64,000 bases of DNA from Phocoena phocoena (Eukaryota; Chordata; Mammalia; Artiodactyla; Phocoenidae): the NCBI RefSeq assembly GCF_963924675.1, contig NC_089230.1:7255001-7319000 (forward strand). Direction: 5' to 3'. Of this stretch, positions 31,481 through 42,206 are shown piece after piece. The notes beneath the pieces were generated by a model. The model searched no databases. It saw only the letters and a list, made by a program, of their open reading frames with translations, and was not told the origin of the DNA. How positions within the stretch are numbered: position 1 is the first letter of the stretch; each line of letters starts with the position of its first letter. The translations under genes were made by a program, and so were the position numbers.

Positions 31481-31953
31481 TCTAAGCCGTGCCTGCTTCT
31501 TCCGAGGCCACCTCTCAGCCGGTGACGAGCTCTCCCTAGGGCAGGAACAAGACGCGGGCACTCCCGCAGGCTACGAATTGGCATCCATTCAAATGGTGAT
31601 TTAAAAATAGTCCAAAAGGGAAAAACTGATTTCATCTTAATAAAAACTATTCTTTACACACTAATTCAAGGCCACTGTGTGAAGAAAACTCCGCAAAGTA
31701 TTTCCCAGCTTTCTGTAATTCTAGTTTTCCTAATGTTCCTTTACAATCCTCCAAGCCAGAATCCTTCTTGGAAGACATATTAGCTTTACACGTTACAGAA
31801 TCAAACAGATCCCTCTCCTCTAAATAACACTATACCATGTATTCTTCGATGCTGGTATTCAACCAGCTTTGACCACTGACTTTGAGGGAACAGAGAGGCA
31901 CACACATGCACCTGCCACAGAAACACTCAGCAACACAGACCAGCGTCAGGGAG
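31481..31953. other. Flank sequence, nothing recognised
   Basis: Unassigned sequence between an L2 fragment and the second duplication copy. Confidence 0.4.
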
Positions 31954-32088
31954 ACTTGTTTTCATTTCCACCTGAGGGTACTGTCTGTTTCAGCAGGAGC
32001 CAAACAAATTTACATCGAGCTGATCAGGTAAGGCTTCATGTGTAGGAACCCTACTTAACTGGTACTAAATGTTCAATTAAAGTGCATG
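31954..32088 (+). repeat. Copy 2 of a ~130-bp direct duplication
   Basis: Partner of 30731-30857, 1.2 kb away in the same orientation. See that entry for shared blocks. Confidence 0.8.
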
Positions 32089-34079
32089 GCTTTTTGCCCC
32101 TGCCCAGGCCCTCACAGCCTTCACTCCCTCCAGCCCCCAGATTCCTTCTCTGCTGGGGTGTCCACTCCTTCAGGACAGACACCTTCTGTGGGACCCAAAT
32201 CATCCCTTATTTCACTACCACTGACCTCCGACCACCACGGGAACAGTCCTGGAGGGAGGGGACCAAGGCTTCATTGGGTGCCCCAAACATCGGAGGACCT
32301 CGGTAAATATTATTGCTTTCAGAAAGTAGGATCTTTTATTTTAACATTAATGAACTACTATTATAATTAGATTTTTGTCTCTAAATTTATCACCGTTTAG
32401 AATGTGGCTGATCTCATTGCCTTTAATCATGTTCTTAAAACCAATGGCAATAAGATCTTCAGAGGATTGCCTCTCACTCTGTCCTCGAGACTGAATCCAC
32501 ATAGCCCTTATTAACTTTCTTTACTTTAAAATGAGTTACAAAAGCCAGATTAAAGTCCTACCAAAGGTCCAGTTTAGGTTAAGCTACAGAACATTCTTAA
32601 CTTGGCTTACCACTAGTTTCAGGCCCAATTTTGACACATTCTACCACTCTGATAAAGCCTTAAACCAACATAGGTATAGATATCCGTCTGTCTGTGTATC
32701 TATATCTATGTATGTATCAGTGTTAAGGGCATCATTATAATGCCTTAGCGTCTTATCAAGGCTAGCGTATTAGCAGAAACTTAATTTTATGGTTCTGTGA
32801 AAAGATAATTCAAAAAGAATGTCTGTGCTCAAGCTATGCTGTAAATAGGGTTATGTCTTTGTTTAAGAAAACAAAACAAAACCTCTAAGGCTGTAGGTTT
32901 TTAATTATTCTGAGCATGGGGCCGCACTTTACCTAGAATGTTTCTCGCTTCCCTATGGTACTCGCGAGCTTCCCACCTAGATTCTTCGCCAGCCCTGCCC
33001 TCTCCTCTCTGGTGGCTCCTTAGCAGCTCTGCAGAGGCAGAAAGACAAGAGCACAAACCTCCCAATCTGCTCGTGACCAGAGGGGATCGATTCCTGTTCA
33101 CTCCAGCACACACGGAGAAAGGCCAACTCAGTGACAGAGCAATGAAAACCTCACTCCAAGCAAGGAAAAACTAAACTGGGCGTTTCATACATGGATTTTT
33201 TTTTTCCCCAAAATGATACTATGGCATCTATTTCTACCTACCAGTAAAGCACACCAAAAATTGGATACATACAAAGGATAATTAGTTGCCACACTTTTAA
33301 CTGGTCCTTGTAACATTTAAGTTTAGTCTTTCTCTTTTGAATAGTGGCAAGTTAGATAAAATCTCCCTTGGTTTTTTTCTAAGAGGTGATTTGACCGTTT
33401 TTCTTATTTCTCCACCAGGACCCAAATCATCCCTTATTTCAGAGGTGCTTGTCTGTGCAAACAAAGGATCTAAAGAGTGCATCACCCCGCCAGCTCTGAA
33501 TCATTAAACCAAGGACAAAACATTACTCTCGCTATTTTTTTCAATGGTTAGAATAGTGTGAATGAAACTAATTAAGAGAAAGGAAGTGGCCTCCAACAAA
33601 GAACAAGTCGGACTCTAAAGGGTGAGAGATGCCTTAGCGGAAATCCACACGGTGAAGAGCCCTCCTTCTGGAAGCTTCCAGAAGGAAGCGCAGGCAGCGG
33701 ACGTCAGGAGAGCCCACGTCTCATCTCTGCTCTGACTTCTCATTCCACCTCTCCAGGATCCTGCCAACGTGAGGAACGGGTGGCTTTAAACAAATGAAAT
33801 CTCTGAGAGAGCCCGCTCTTCTTGCTGGCCAAACATTTCAGTTATTTCCCTACCAAAACGGCCACAGAACTTGCCTGATTCTCATCCTTTCGCTTCTCTT
33901 TCAGACATCCAGGTGTGACTTTTAGAGAATTGTGAAGCTGCAGTTCATAAATTATTTTCAGATCCCTTCAAATCAAGAGGTGTAGACTTTGCACACAGCC
34001 CGGAACCAGCACTCGGAGCTTGTGTGGAACAAGCGCCAAGCTCCCGCACCCTCTGTCAGGGGCTTCTGCTCCCCATTGC
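32089..34079. other. Upstream flank, mostly unassigned
   Basis: Contains one copy each of an exact 24-bp repeat (32191-32214 and 33418-33441, starting GGACCCAAATCATCCC) and a short TATCTG-like run near 32675-32715. No ORF with recognisable domains. Confidence 0.45.
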
Positions 34080-34420
34080 CACGTGGCGGTGTCACCTCTC
34101 CTTCCAAATGAAGTTCAGGGGCCTCCCACCCGCTCTGGGAAGACTCCTCTGAGCTCCACCACTAGCCTGCCCTACCCTGACAGTGAGGTGCTCCCCTGAA
34201 GGCCCCCGTAACATCTCGGGCAAACCCTTAGTTTAGCACCATCTACATTTCCTATCTGGTTGATGACATGTGTATTTCTTACCCTGTGACCTTCTCCAGA
34301 GCAGGCAATATTTCTTGCTATCGCTGTATCTTCAGCACCTAGAATAACATCCTACACATAATACATGTTCAGTAAAATGTCTGTTAAAAAAATAAACTGG
34401 ATGGATGGATGGATGGATCT
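34080..34420 (+). mobile_element. L2 LINE 3' end with a (GGAT)n tail
   Basis: L2 pattern: CTGACAGTGAGGTGCTCCC, CCAGAGCAGGCAATATTTC, TATCTTCAGCACCTAGAATA, then ATACATGTTCAGTAAAATG. A short GGAT repeat (34399-34418) replaces the usual TGAATGAA end. Confidence 0.72.
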
Positions 34421-35542
34421 AATTGGGGAAATAAGCCTAGGTAACAATTACTGTGGTATAAATAGACTCTGAGAAGCATCAAAAGGCAGATTTTTTAAAG
34501 GGTAACAGATGTTGTGAAGAGACACACCCAAAGTAGACACAAGTAAGGAAGAAAAACTATATAAAATAGACATTCAGTATGAGGCATAAAAGCAATGTTA
34601 ACTCATATCATGTGAGGTTTTAATTGACAAAAAGTATTAGAAAGAAAAGAAATAACCTGTATTCTTATATTGACAGTGGACCATCTTAATGGCTCTTCGG
34701 GCTATTTGCGTCTATACACTTACACACCAACAAATAAAAGGCTCTTCCATTATTCTGGTTGAAGTAAGATAGTCGTCAGGATAAATACTGAAATGGAGCT
34801 TAAAACACAGATTTTCACTGAGCTATGACTCTGATGCACATTAGAAATATTTCAAGGCCATGGACTCATAACCAAAGGCCAGAAATAAGTTCCAAGAAGA
34901 AAAGAGCCATCCTTCTGAAGTTTACAGTCTCGGAGTAGTTTTGCAACAACATGAAATCTTGAGTTGGAGACATCCTTGGAAGCTACCTAATCTGCCTTTT
35001 CAGAACAAGATTTTTCTCTTCATCAATCACAAGTGTCCCAGTTTCATGAGGCAGTCTATCCTGTATTTTAACAACTCATTCTTAGGAAATCACTGTTTAT
35101 AATCCTTCCCAAAATGCCTCCCTAATACGTCTATCCAGTGTTCTTGCTAGGGCTACATAAAATAAACGTTTGACATTTGAGAACAGCTATTTTGTGGTTC
35201 TCCTCCAAAACGGTAACAAAAAATTTTTTTTTTAATTTCCAGAGTAATCATCCTCTTCCCTCACTCCATCCAGACTTGGGTGACACAGGCTGGAGATAAT
35301 TCCATTCTTACAATGATTCACTTGGTAATTCAGATCTGGTTAGTTTTGATTAAACTAATCAGAGCACTTGAAATCATAACTTCAGAACAGTTTTACTTCA
35401 AATACGTTTCAAAATATAATTAGAAGGTATTTAAGAAAAGAGTGTTTAATGGTTCATTCCTATTTAAGCAAAGGACATTATGTGCTCATAGCAACCAGAA
35501 TCATTCAACAGTATAAAAGGAAGCTGAGCCTTTGGTTTTTAG
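34421..35542. other. Upstream flank, nothing recognised
   Basis: AT-rich. No repeat family, exon or long ORF. Confidence 0.45.
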
Positions 35543-35705
35543 AGCACTGCTTTTCAAGATGTGACGTGTATATGCATCACCTGGAGATCTTGTTAAACTG
35601 CAGATTCCCAAATCAGTGAGTTTAAGGTGGGACCTGAGAATCTGCATTTCAAACAAACTCCCAAGTGCTGTGGATGCTGCCTGAAGGTGGACCACACTTT
35701 GAACT
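35543..35705 (+). mobile_element. MER5A (non-autonomous hAT-Charlie)
   Basis: Pattern of MER5A: CACTGCTTTTCAAGATGTG, GCATCACCTGGAGATCTTG, GGGACCTGAGAATCTGCATT, ACAAACTCCCAAGTGCTG, GACCACACTTTGAACTGC. Confidence 0.85.
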
Positions 35706-35854
35706 GCAAGGATAGAGCACTCTGCTTGGATAGCCAACAGACCTGTGCTTAAAGAAAATGACCAAGAGAAAGGATGGAGGTGTTAATTGCAAGCAAAGGT
35801 AACTAAGCCCCACTGGCCAGGTGCAATCAGCACACATGTGGTAATCCTGGTGTT

Positions 35855-36334
35855 GTGGGTTAATCGTGTCCTTCCAGAAGATTATGGTGAAGTTCTAACC
35901 CTGGCACTTGTGAATGTGACCTTATTTGGGAATGGGATCTCTGCAGATGCATTTAAGATGTCAGTTACGATGAGGTCCTACCAGAGTAGGATTGGCCTTA
36001 ATTCAATGCAAGTGGCATCCTTATAAGAAGAGTAGAATCGACACAAAGATAGACACACACAGGGGTAAGGCGACGTGGAGAGACGGGGGAAGGCCATGTG
36101 ACAATAGAGACAAAGATTGGAGTGATGTATCTACAAGCCAACGATGGCGGGCAAATACCAGAAGCCAGGAAGAGGCAGGGAAGGATCCTCACCTAGAGCC
36201 TTCAGAGAGAGCATGGCCCTGCAGACACCTTGAGTTTGGACTTCTGGCCTTCAGAAGTGTGAGAGCATAAATGTCTATTGCTTGAAGCCACTCGGTCTTG
36301 GTGCTTTGTCGTGCAGCCCTGGGAAACTAATACA
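35855..36334 (+). mobile_element. MLT1 LTR (ERVL-MaLR)
   Basis: MLT1 pattern from GGGTTAATCGTGTCCTTCC through AATGTGACCTTATTTGGG, GCATCCTTATAAGAAGAG, ACTTCTGGCCTTCAGAAG, to CCCTGGGAAACTAATACA. ORFs inside are shadows. Confidence 0.85.
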
Positions 36335-36619
36335 CTAGATTTCACGTAGTGGCCAGGAGGACCTACAGCCACTCCAGGGAATCACTGCCGGAGCATGAGG
36401 AAGCTGTGTTTCCTCTGAGGAAAAGTTCCCAGAGTGGGCTGGGAGGACACCAACACAACAACAGCCATGAAACAAAACATCCACCTGCTTGGGCGAATTC
36501 GAGGATGGATGCACTTACATTACGGTAGAGGAGTAACTTATAAGATGCCTACACGAAGAAGCGCCTGTTTACATTACGTTTTAGGAGCGTTGTTCAAAAC
36601 AGTTTGGGAAGTAAGATAC
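36335..36619. other. Upstream flank, nothing recognised
   Basis: Between an MLT1 LTR and a MER5-like element. No feature identified. Confidence 0.4.
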
Positions 36620-36790
36620 AGATCAGTGGGTCTTCTCTTTGGCTGCATGACAGAATTTCCTGGGGAGGTTTTAAAAAACCTTAATGCTAGGGTCCCGCCC
36701 CTCTCCTACATCTGAGTTGAACTGGTCTGGGATGGGGCCCCAGCATCGATACACTGAGAAGATTCCTCAGGTAATTCTAAATTCCAGCCA
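36620..36790 (+). mobile_element. MER5-like hAT MITE
   Basis: CAGTGGGTCTTCTCTTTGGC, TTTCCTGGGGAGGTTTTAAA, ACTGGTCTGGGATGGGGC and CAGCCAGGGTTAGAACGACT match a MER5A1/MER5B-like internal and end pattern. Confidence 0.75.
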
Positions 36791-37165
36791 GGGTTAGAAC
36801 GACTGTTACAGATCCGAACTTTCAACTGCAGGATGACCTTGGGAAACACGGTCCAAGAGGATGCCTCACTTATTTACCGAGGGCTCAGTCGGAACAACAC
36901 TGCACGGGCTGGAGGTGGGAAGACAGAAGTCTAGATAACCAGCTGCCGACTCCACGGGAGGTGCCATCCAGTAGGGATCCAGGCGCCCAAACACAGAACT
37001 TTCCAGCTTAGCCTTGACTGCACTGGTTGTCCACATGGGTACCCCGTACGCAATTTATGTATCTTTCCCCACAGAGAGTAGGCCTGTACTGCCGGCTGTC
37101 CAATATCTGCAAACAATGGTTTGATAGGTTTTGTCCAGTTTTCTAGTCGTTTATAGTGGGTGGGT
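36791..37165. other. Upstream flank, nothing recognised
   Basis: No repeat or exon identified. Confidence 0.4.
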
Positions 37166-37617
37166 GTATTAGTTTCCTAGGGCCGCTCTAACAAAGTACC
37201 ACCGACTGGGTGACTTAAGACAACAGAAATTTATTCTTTCACAGGCCTGATGGCCAGGAGTCCAAAGTCAAGGTGTCAGCAGGGTTGGCTCCTTCTGGGG
37301 GGCTCAGAGCAAGAATCCGTTCCACGGCTCCCTCCTGGGTTGTGGTGGCAGACAGCAGTCCTTGGCCTTCCTTGGCTTCCAGTAGCATCACTCCAATCTC
37401 TGCCTCAGTCATCACATGGCCGTCTTCTGTCTGTCTGTCTCTGTGTCTCTTCTTATAAGGACACAGTTATATTGGATAAAGGGCCCACCCTACTCCACGA
37501 TGACCTCATCTTAACTAACTACACTGGCAACCATCCTATTCCCAAATATCGTCACATTCTGAGGTTCCCAGGAAGGACGTGAATTTTAGGGTGACACTAT
37601 TCAATCCAGTACAGTGG
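37166..37617 (-). mobile_element. MLT1 LTR (ERVL-MaLR), reverse orientation
   Basis: Reverse MLT1 pattern: GTATTAGTTTCCTAGGGCCG, CACCGACTGGGTGACTTAAG, CTTCTTATAAGGACACAG, CACATTCTGAGGTTCCC. Same family as 35855-36334 but opposite orientation. Confidence 0.87.
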
Positions 37618-37794
37618 GTCAGTACAGTGTGTCACTCCCCAAATATTCCAGAATCGAAGTCCTCACTTGAATTGCAAACTCCCTGCCAGAAGGATTGGTT
37701 CTTATGTCCTTTTGTGCCATTCACCACGCTCTCCACTAGTGCGACTCACATTTTGAAACGAGTTAGAGTCCTGTGCTAAACAATAACCAAGTGT

Positions 37795-37940
37795 TCTGTA
37801 AGTGCAGATTTCAGGGCCCACCCAGTCCCTGCTGGGTCAGTGTCTCTAGGGATGCAGACTGGGAACCTGCATTTTCTAGGGCTCCCGGGTGGTTCTGATG
37901 GGGTTGAGCCTTGTTCTCTACACCGAGAGACCCTGACATG
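37795..37940 (+). mobile_element. MER5-like hAT MITE fragment
   Basis: GTGCAGATTTCAGGGCCCAC, GCAGACTGGGAACCTGCATT and GGGTGGTTCTGATGGGG match a MER5A interior. Partial. Confidence 0.65.
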
Positions 37941-37997
37941 GTGTTCAACGGCATATGCTTTGCAGTAAAAGGGAGGTGAGTTCAGATTCTCACAGGG

Positions 37998-38397
37998 TGT
38001 ATTAGGGTTCAAGAGAAACAGAACCAATAGGATACATATATATTTATGTATAAATATATATAAGAGATTCATTTTAAGGAATTGGCTCTCACAAGATTAC
38101 AGAGTCTGTGGGCTACCAAGCTGGAGACAAGGGGAGACCCAATGTGCAGACGAAATCCAAAGGCCATCTGCTGGCAGGGTTCTCCCTTGCTTTAGGGCAG
38201 GCTTTTGTTCTATGCAGGATGTCAACTGATCGGACGAGGCCCACCTACATTATGGAGGGCAATCTGCTTTACTCAACATCCACCACTTTTAATGTTCATC
38301 TCATCCCAAAAAACCTCACAGAAACATCCAGAATAATGTTTGACCACATATGTGGACAATGCAGCCCAGCCAAGTTGACACAAAATTAACCATCACA
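37998..38397 (-). mobile_element. Solo ERVL-type LTR (MLT2-like)
   Basis: A 400-bp element with TG..CA ends and a perfect 5-bp target duplication CAGGG (37993-37997 and 38398-38402). Read on the minus strand it starts TGTGATGGTTAATTTTGTG, then CAACTTGGCTGGGCTGC, as in MLT2-like ERVL LTRs. No internal viral genes are present, so it is a solo LTR formed by recombination. Confidence 0.88.
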
Positions 38398-38479
38398 CAG
38401 GGACTCACCAAGTCCAGCACTGAGAGCTAAATAAGAGAGTAGCAGGAGGAAGGAGGGGAGTAGCAGCAGGTTGGCACAT

Positions 38480-38630
38480 CCTAGCTTTGTGTTTCTCCAA
38501 GCAGGATCCTTTGGCCACTGGCATCGCAAGCTCTATACGGAAATGCAAATCCCTAGTTCCCACCAAGGAATCAGTGAATCAGACCCCTGGGTTAGGACTC
38601 AGGCATCTTTTCAACAAATTCCTGGGTTAT
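38480..38630 (+). mobile_element. MER5-like hAT MITE, diverged
   Basis: GAAATGCAAATCCCTAGTTC, AGTGAATCAGACCCCTGGG and AGGCATCTTTTCAACAAATT resemble MER5A. Fourth such copy within about 3.1 kb. Confidence 0.6.
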
Positions 38631-39430
38631 ATTTGTTAATAAATATAAGTAATACGTGTATATTATAAATATTATAAAATATACTGTATATTTATTATAC
38701 ATATATAATATCGTTATACTATAATAAAATTAATATTTACATATAAATGTGATATAAACCTATTGTATAAATATTATAATGTATTTATATTAGAAATCAT
38801 ATAAATCAGTGTGAGAACAAGAGCCAGCAGTCACATTAGATCTTTGGTTTTCTTTGCATCTTTCTTCTAATTTTACACATGGTACAGCAGAGGAAGTTTA
38901 AGACATTGTATTGACCAACTGACTGCAGAGCTAGAATCGTCTGTGTCTCAAACATGACTGTCATAAAGCAACATATGTGGGCCCTTCTGGAGGGAGGCTG
39001 ATGAGAGACAGCTTCGGACGGGAGGTGGCACTGGAGCAGGTCCTCAAGAGACCAGTGGGCTGTCACAGGTAGGAGGCTGGGAGGGCACTGAGGGAGAGAG
39101 AAGGACAGAGAGAAAAGGCGCACGCAGTTCAAGATGATGTGGTGATAAGGGTGGGACGGGTGGGACTTAGGAAGTGAAGCCTTTCAGATGTCATTCTCTA
39201 CTTTGTGTGCAACCCGCAGTGGCTCCCGGATGGCCCCCAAGTTATTCTTCTCGGTTTAGAGTGGTTTTTCTTTTTCATATTGTGATTTTTATTGATTTTG
39301 GAATGTTTCTTTCTTTAATGTATTACATTTTATATTTTATATGTGCTTATTCTTAGCATATTTTAGATTTTACTTCATGTACCATCGGAGGGTTTGGGGA
39401 GGGGTTATGGTTTTTAGCTTTTTATTTTAT
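38631..39430. other. Upstream flank; AT-rich low-complexity tract, then unassigned
   Basis: 38635-38800 is almost pure A/T with TATA-like permutations. 38820-39430 has no recognised element. Confidence 0.55.
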
Positions 39431-39637
39431 TTATTATTATTTTTTGCAGTACACGGGCCTCTCACTGTTATGGCCTCTCCTGTTGCGGAGCACAGGCTCC
39501 GGACGCGCAGGCTCAGCGGCCATGGCTCACGGGCCCAGCCGCTCCGCGGCATGTGGGATTTTCCCGGACCGGAGCACGAACCCGTGTCCCCTGCATCAGC
39601 AGGCAGACTCTCAACCACTGCGCCACCAGGGAAGCCC
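39431..39637 (-). mobile_element. CHR-type SINE, short form
   Basis: Reverse complement of the short form with a T-rich tail at the left and the GCGCCACCAGGGAAGCCC head at the right. Target duplication around CTTTTTATTTT (about 39418 and 39641). Confidence 0.93.
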
Positions 39638-39654
39638 TAACTTTTTATTTTTAT

Positions 39655-39830
39655 ACAACTTTTAAAGATTGTTTTCCGTTTGGTTACGACAAAATATTGG
39701 CTATGTCCCCCGTGTTGTACAATACAGCCTTGAGCCTGTCTTACATCCAGTAGTTTGTGCCTCTTACCCCCCACCCCCTATGTTGCCCCTCTCCCCCACC
39801 ACTGGTAACTAGTTTTTTCTCTATATACCA
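39655..39830 (-). mobile_element. L1 3' region fragment, reverse orientation
   Basis: Diverged artiodactyl L1 3'UTR complement: GTGTTGTACAATACAGCCTT, TACATCCAGTAGTTTGTGCC, and CCCCCACCACTGGTAACTAG. Confidence 0.65.
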
Positions 39831-40641
39831 GTTTAGAGTCTTAATTTTAGATTCTTAGTGCAATACAAACTGTCATAACGAGAGGGCAGGTTAAAATGCA
39901 TGTGGGTGTTGCCGTGGTTCCCCAGCAGCAGCCCAGGGGCCTGAGCCTGAGGTGCTTGGGCCACTTCAGCAGAGACTGTTAGCCCCCATCCATGTCTAAA
40001 ACCACAGAGGACTGAGGCCTAGGGACTGCGAATCTCTCTCTCCACTGGCAGCCTCGTGTGATTCATTCATCCCAGATCCCCAGTCTGTCAGAGCATCCCC
40101 AGGTCCCGTTTTGCTGGGTGCTGGGGAGCTGTGTGAAAGCAGAAGCCAAGCAGGTGGCTTGGACATGTCAGAGCACTTCCGGCCAAACTTCTCCTGTCCC
40201 CACTGCCTGCCTGACGCTTCTGTTAGGATTAGGCCTTCACTGTGGGTGTTTGCAAAGTGGCCAGACACCTTGGCCACATGAGGGCGGATGTGTGGGAGAG
40301 CATTCTGGTTACTTTATCTGGGTTCTGGGTTTGCTCCCATTTCCTCCTTGAAAGTGAAAAAGAAGGAATAACGCCTGAGTGTGGAGACAGCCCTTGTCCT
40401 CCAAATACAGGGTTGGTCCCTTTCCTTGTCTCTCCTCTATTCCCTGAGTCCAACAGAGTAGGTGGGACAGCGAGTCTGTCCCCTGCATACTCCCTGCTTG
40501 AATGGACACCATGTACCCGTTGTAACCCCACCCAGGGGCGTCCTTACATCTGCGGTCCAGAGTCCACTGCCACAGCTCTCAGGCTTCCAGATTCAACTGT
40601 CTCATCTCCTGATTATTAACACTAAAAAAAAAAAAAATCAT
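39831..40641. other. Upstream flank, unassigned, relatively GC-rich
   Basis: ORFs of up to 125 codons occur on both strands (for example 40242-40619 +) but overlap each other and show no domain. I do not call any of them. Confidence 0.4.
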
Positions 40642-40979
40642 GGGACTTCCTTGGTGGTGCTGTGGTTAGGAATCCACCTGCCAGTGCAGGGGATACGGGT
40701 TCAAGCCCTGGTCGGGGAAGATCCCACATGCCGCGGAGCAACTAAGCCCGTGCGCCACAACTACTGAGCCTGTGCTCTAGAGCCCATGATCCACAACTAC
40801 TGAGCCCGTGTGTCACAACTACTGAAGCCCGCATTCCTAGAGCCCGTGCTCCACAACAAGAGAAGCCACCACAATAAGAAGCCCTCGCACTGCAACGAAG
40901 CGTAGCCCCTGCTCGCCGCAACTAGAGAAAGCCCGCGCACAGCAATGAAGACCCAACGCAGCCAAAAAAAAAAAAAAAA
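40642..40979 (+). mobile_element. CHR-type SINE, long form
   Basis: Head GGGACTTCCTTGGTGGTGC, diverged A-box, long body, 16-nt A tail. Target duplication not clear. Confidence 0.92.
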
Positions 40980-41031
40980 CTTCCTCAGCCAGTTCCTCTA
41001 GGATGTGGCTTGCAAATCAGCCTCCCTTTCC

Positions 41032-41220
41032 TAGAAGTGGCTCTTAGACATTTTAGATTGAGGTGAAAGTTGGTTTTTTAAAAAATACTCGTGTTGAGTT
41101 TAAGAGACAACACTGTCAACGTCAGAGCATAAAACAAAAGATAAGCGTTAGAGACCTCTGGCTTTATCGTGATCCTAGGCATTAAAATGTTTAGAGGAGA
41201 AAAACAAGAGATCTTAAAAG
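41032..41220 (+). repeat. Left arm of an ancient ~190-bp inverted repeat
   Basis: Complementary to 42007-42206 along its length, including the exact 18-mer GATAAGCGTTAGAGACCT (41140-41157) and the GTGGCTCTTAG/GAGGTGAAAGTTG blocks. Family not recognised. Confidence 0.85.
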
Positions 41221-42006
41221 ATGCTTCATTATCAACATTAACAATTTCAATAATTGCAAATTAATGCCCCCCCCCCCCCTTATTTCTGAGCACTTTCAGG
41301 ACACCCTCATTTCAGGCGAGATTATTATTCACCTACTGTATGCAGGCTCTGTGCTAGTCACGGAGGAAAAGGTCAAGCGCACCTGGGAGTGTGGGATCCG
41401 GTTGGGAGATAAGGTAACATTTAAGTAACAATGTCAGGCCGTTAAGTGTCTGCCCTGCTCTCTGCCCATCCTTCTGGATCTAGACTGTTACCTCCTCTGT
41501 GACAAAGTCTTCAGCCTCGCCAGGTCTCTCCCTACCAGGGCCCAGCATTCTCAGCCCACCTGGCCACTTCCGGGAGCACAGCCTTCCCTTGTGAATTGCT
41601 TGTCTTGTGTGTGCCGCATTTGTCCCTGAGCTGGATGGCAATCTTTTGGGAGACAAGGATCTACATTTTTTCTGCATTCTTCTCAGCAACTAGTACATGG
41701 ACAAGACTCGATAAACAGTCAAGTGATAAAGTGCAGGGTTCAGGCTTCACGAGGCCCCACTCCCCGGCATCTCAGAGAGGAGAACAACCAGGAAGTAATC
41801 AATGTCAATAATTGTGATCAGTTATGAGCTGGAGGCTCCGAAGGCCAAGGTCAGTAGGTTATCTATTTTCACATCAAAACCAATCGTAACCAGCTTTGTG
41901 TGTTCTGAACTAATTTCTGACAAATGAACAAAAAGCACCCCAATTACTAGTCCCAGGGCGCCCAGACTAACCAGTGGAACGTTGCAGGAAGGGGCCGTGA
42001 GGGATC
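41221..42006. other. Spacer of the inverted repeat: poly-C and L2 pieces
   Basis: A run of 13 C lies at 41267-41279. A reverse L2 piece is at about 41310-41420 (ACCTACTGTATGCAGGCTC). A forward L2 3' end is at about 41455-41725 (CAACTAGTACATGGACAAG, then CGATAAACAG). The remainder is unassigned. Confidence 0.55.
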
Positions 42007-42206
42007 TTTGAAATCTTTGTTATTCTCCAGGAAACATTTCAGTGAATATAATCATGACAAGGCCAGGTCTCTAACGCTTATCTTTAACTGTTACTTGTTC
42101 TATGCCCTGATGTTGACAATGTTCTTTCCTTAATTCAACATGTGTGTTTTAAAAATCAACTTTTACCTCAATTGAAAGTACCTAAGAGCCATTTCTACTT
42201 CCATGA
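42007..42206 (-). repeat. Right arm of an ancient ~190-bp inverted repeat
   Basis: Reverse-oriented partner of 41032-41220. The exact 18-mer complement is at 42065-42082. Confidence 0.85.

Noticed and set aside
40242..40619. A 125-codon + ORF
   Set aside because: Overlapped by similar-length ORFs on the other strand in GC-rich unassigned DNA, with no domain.
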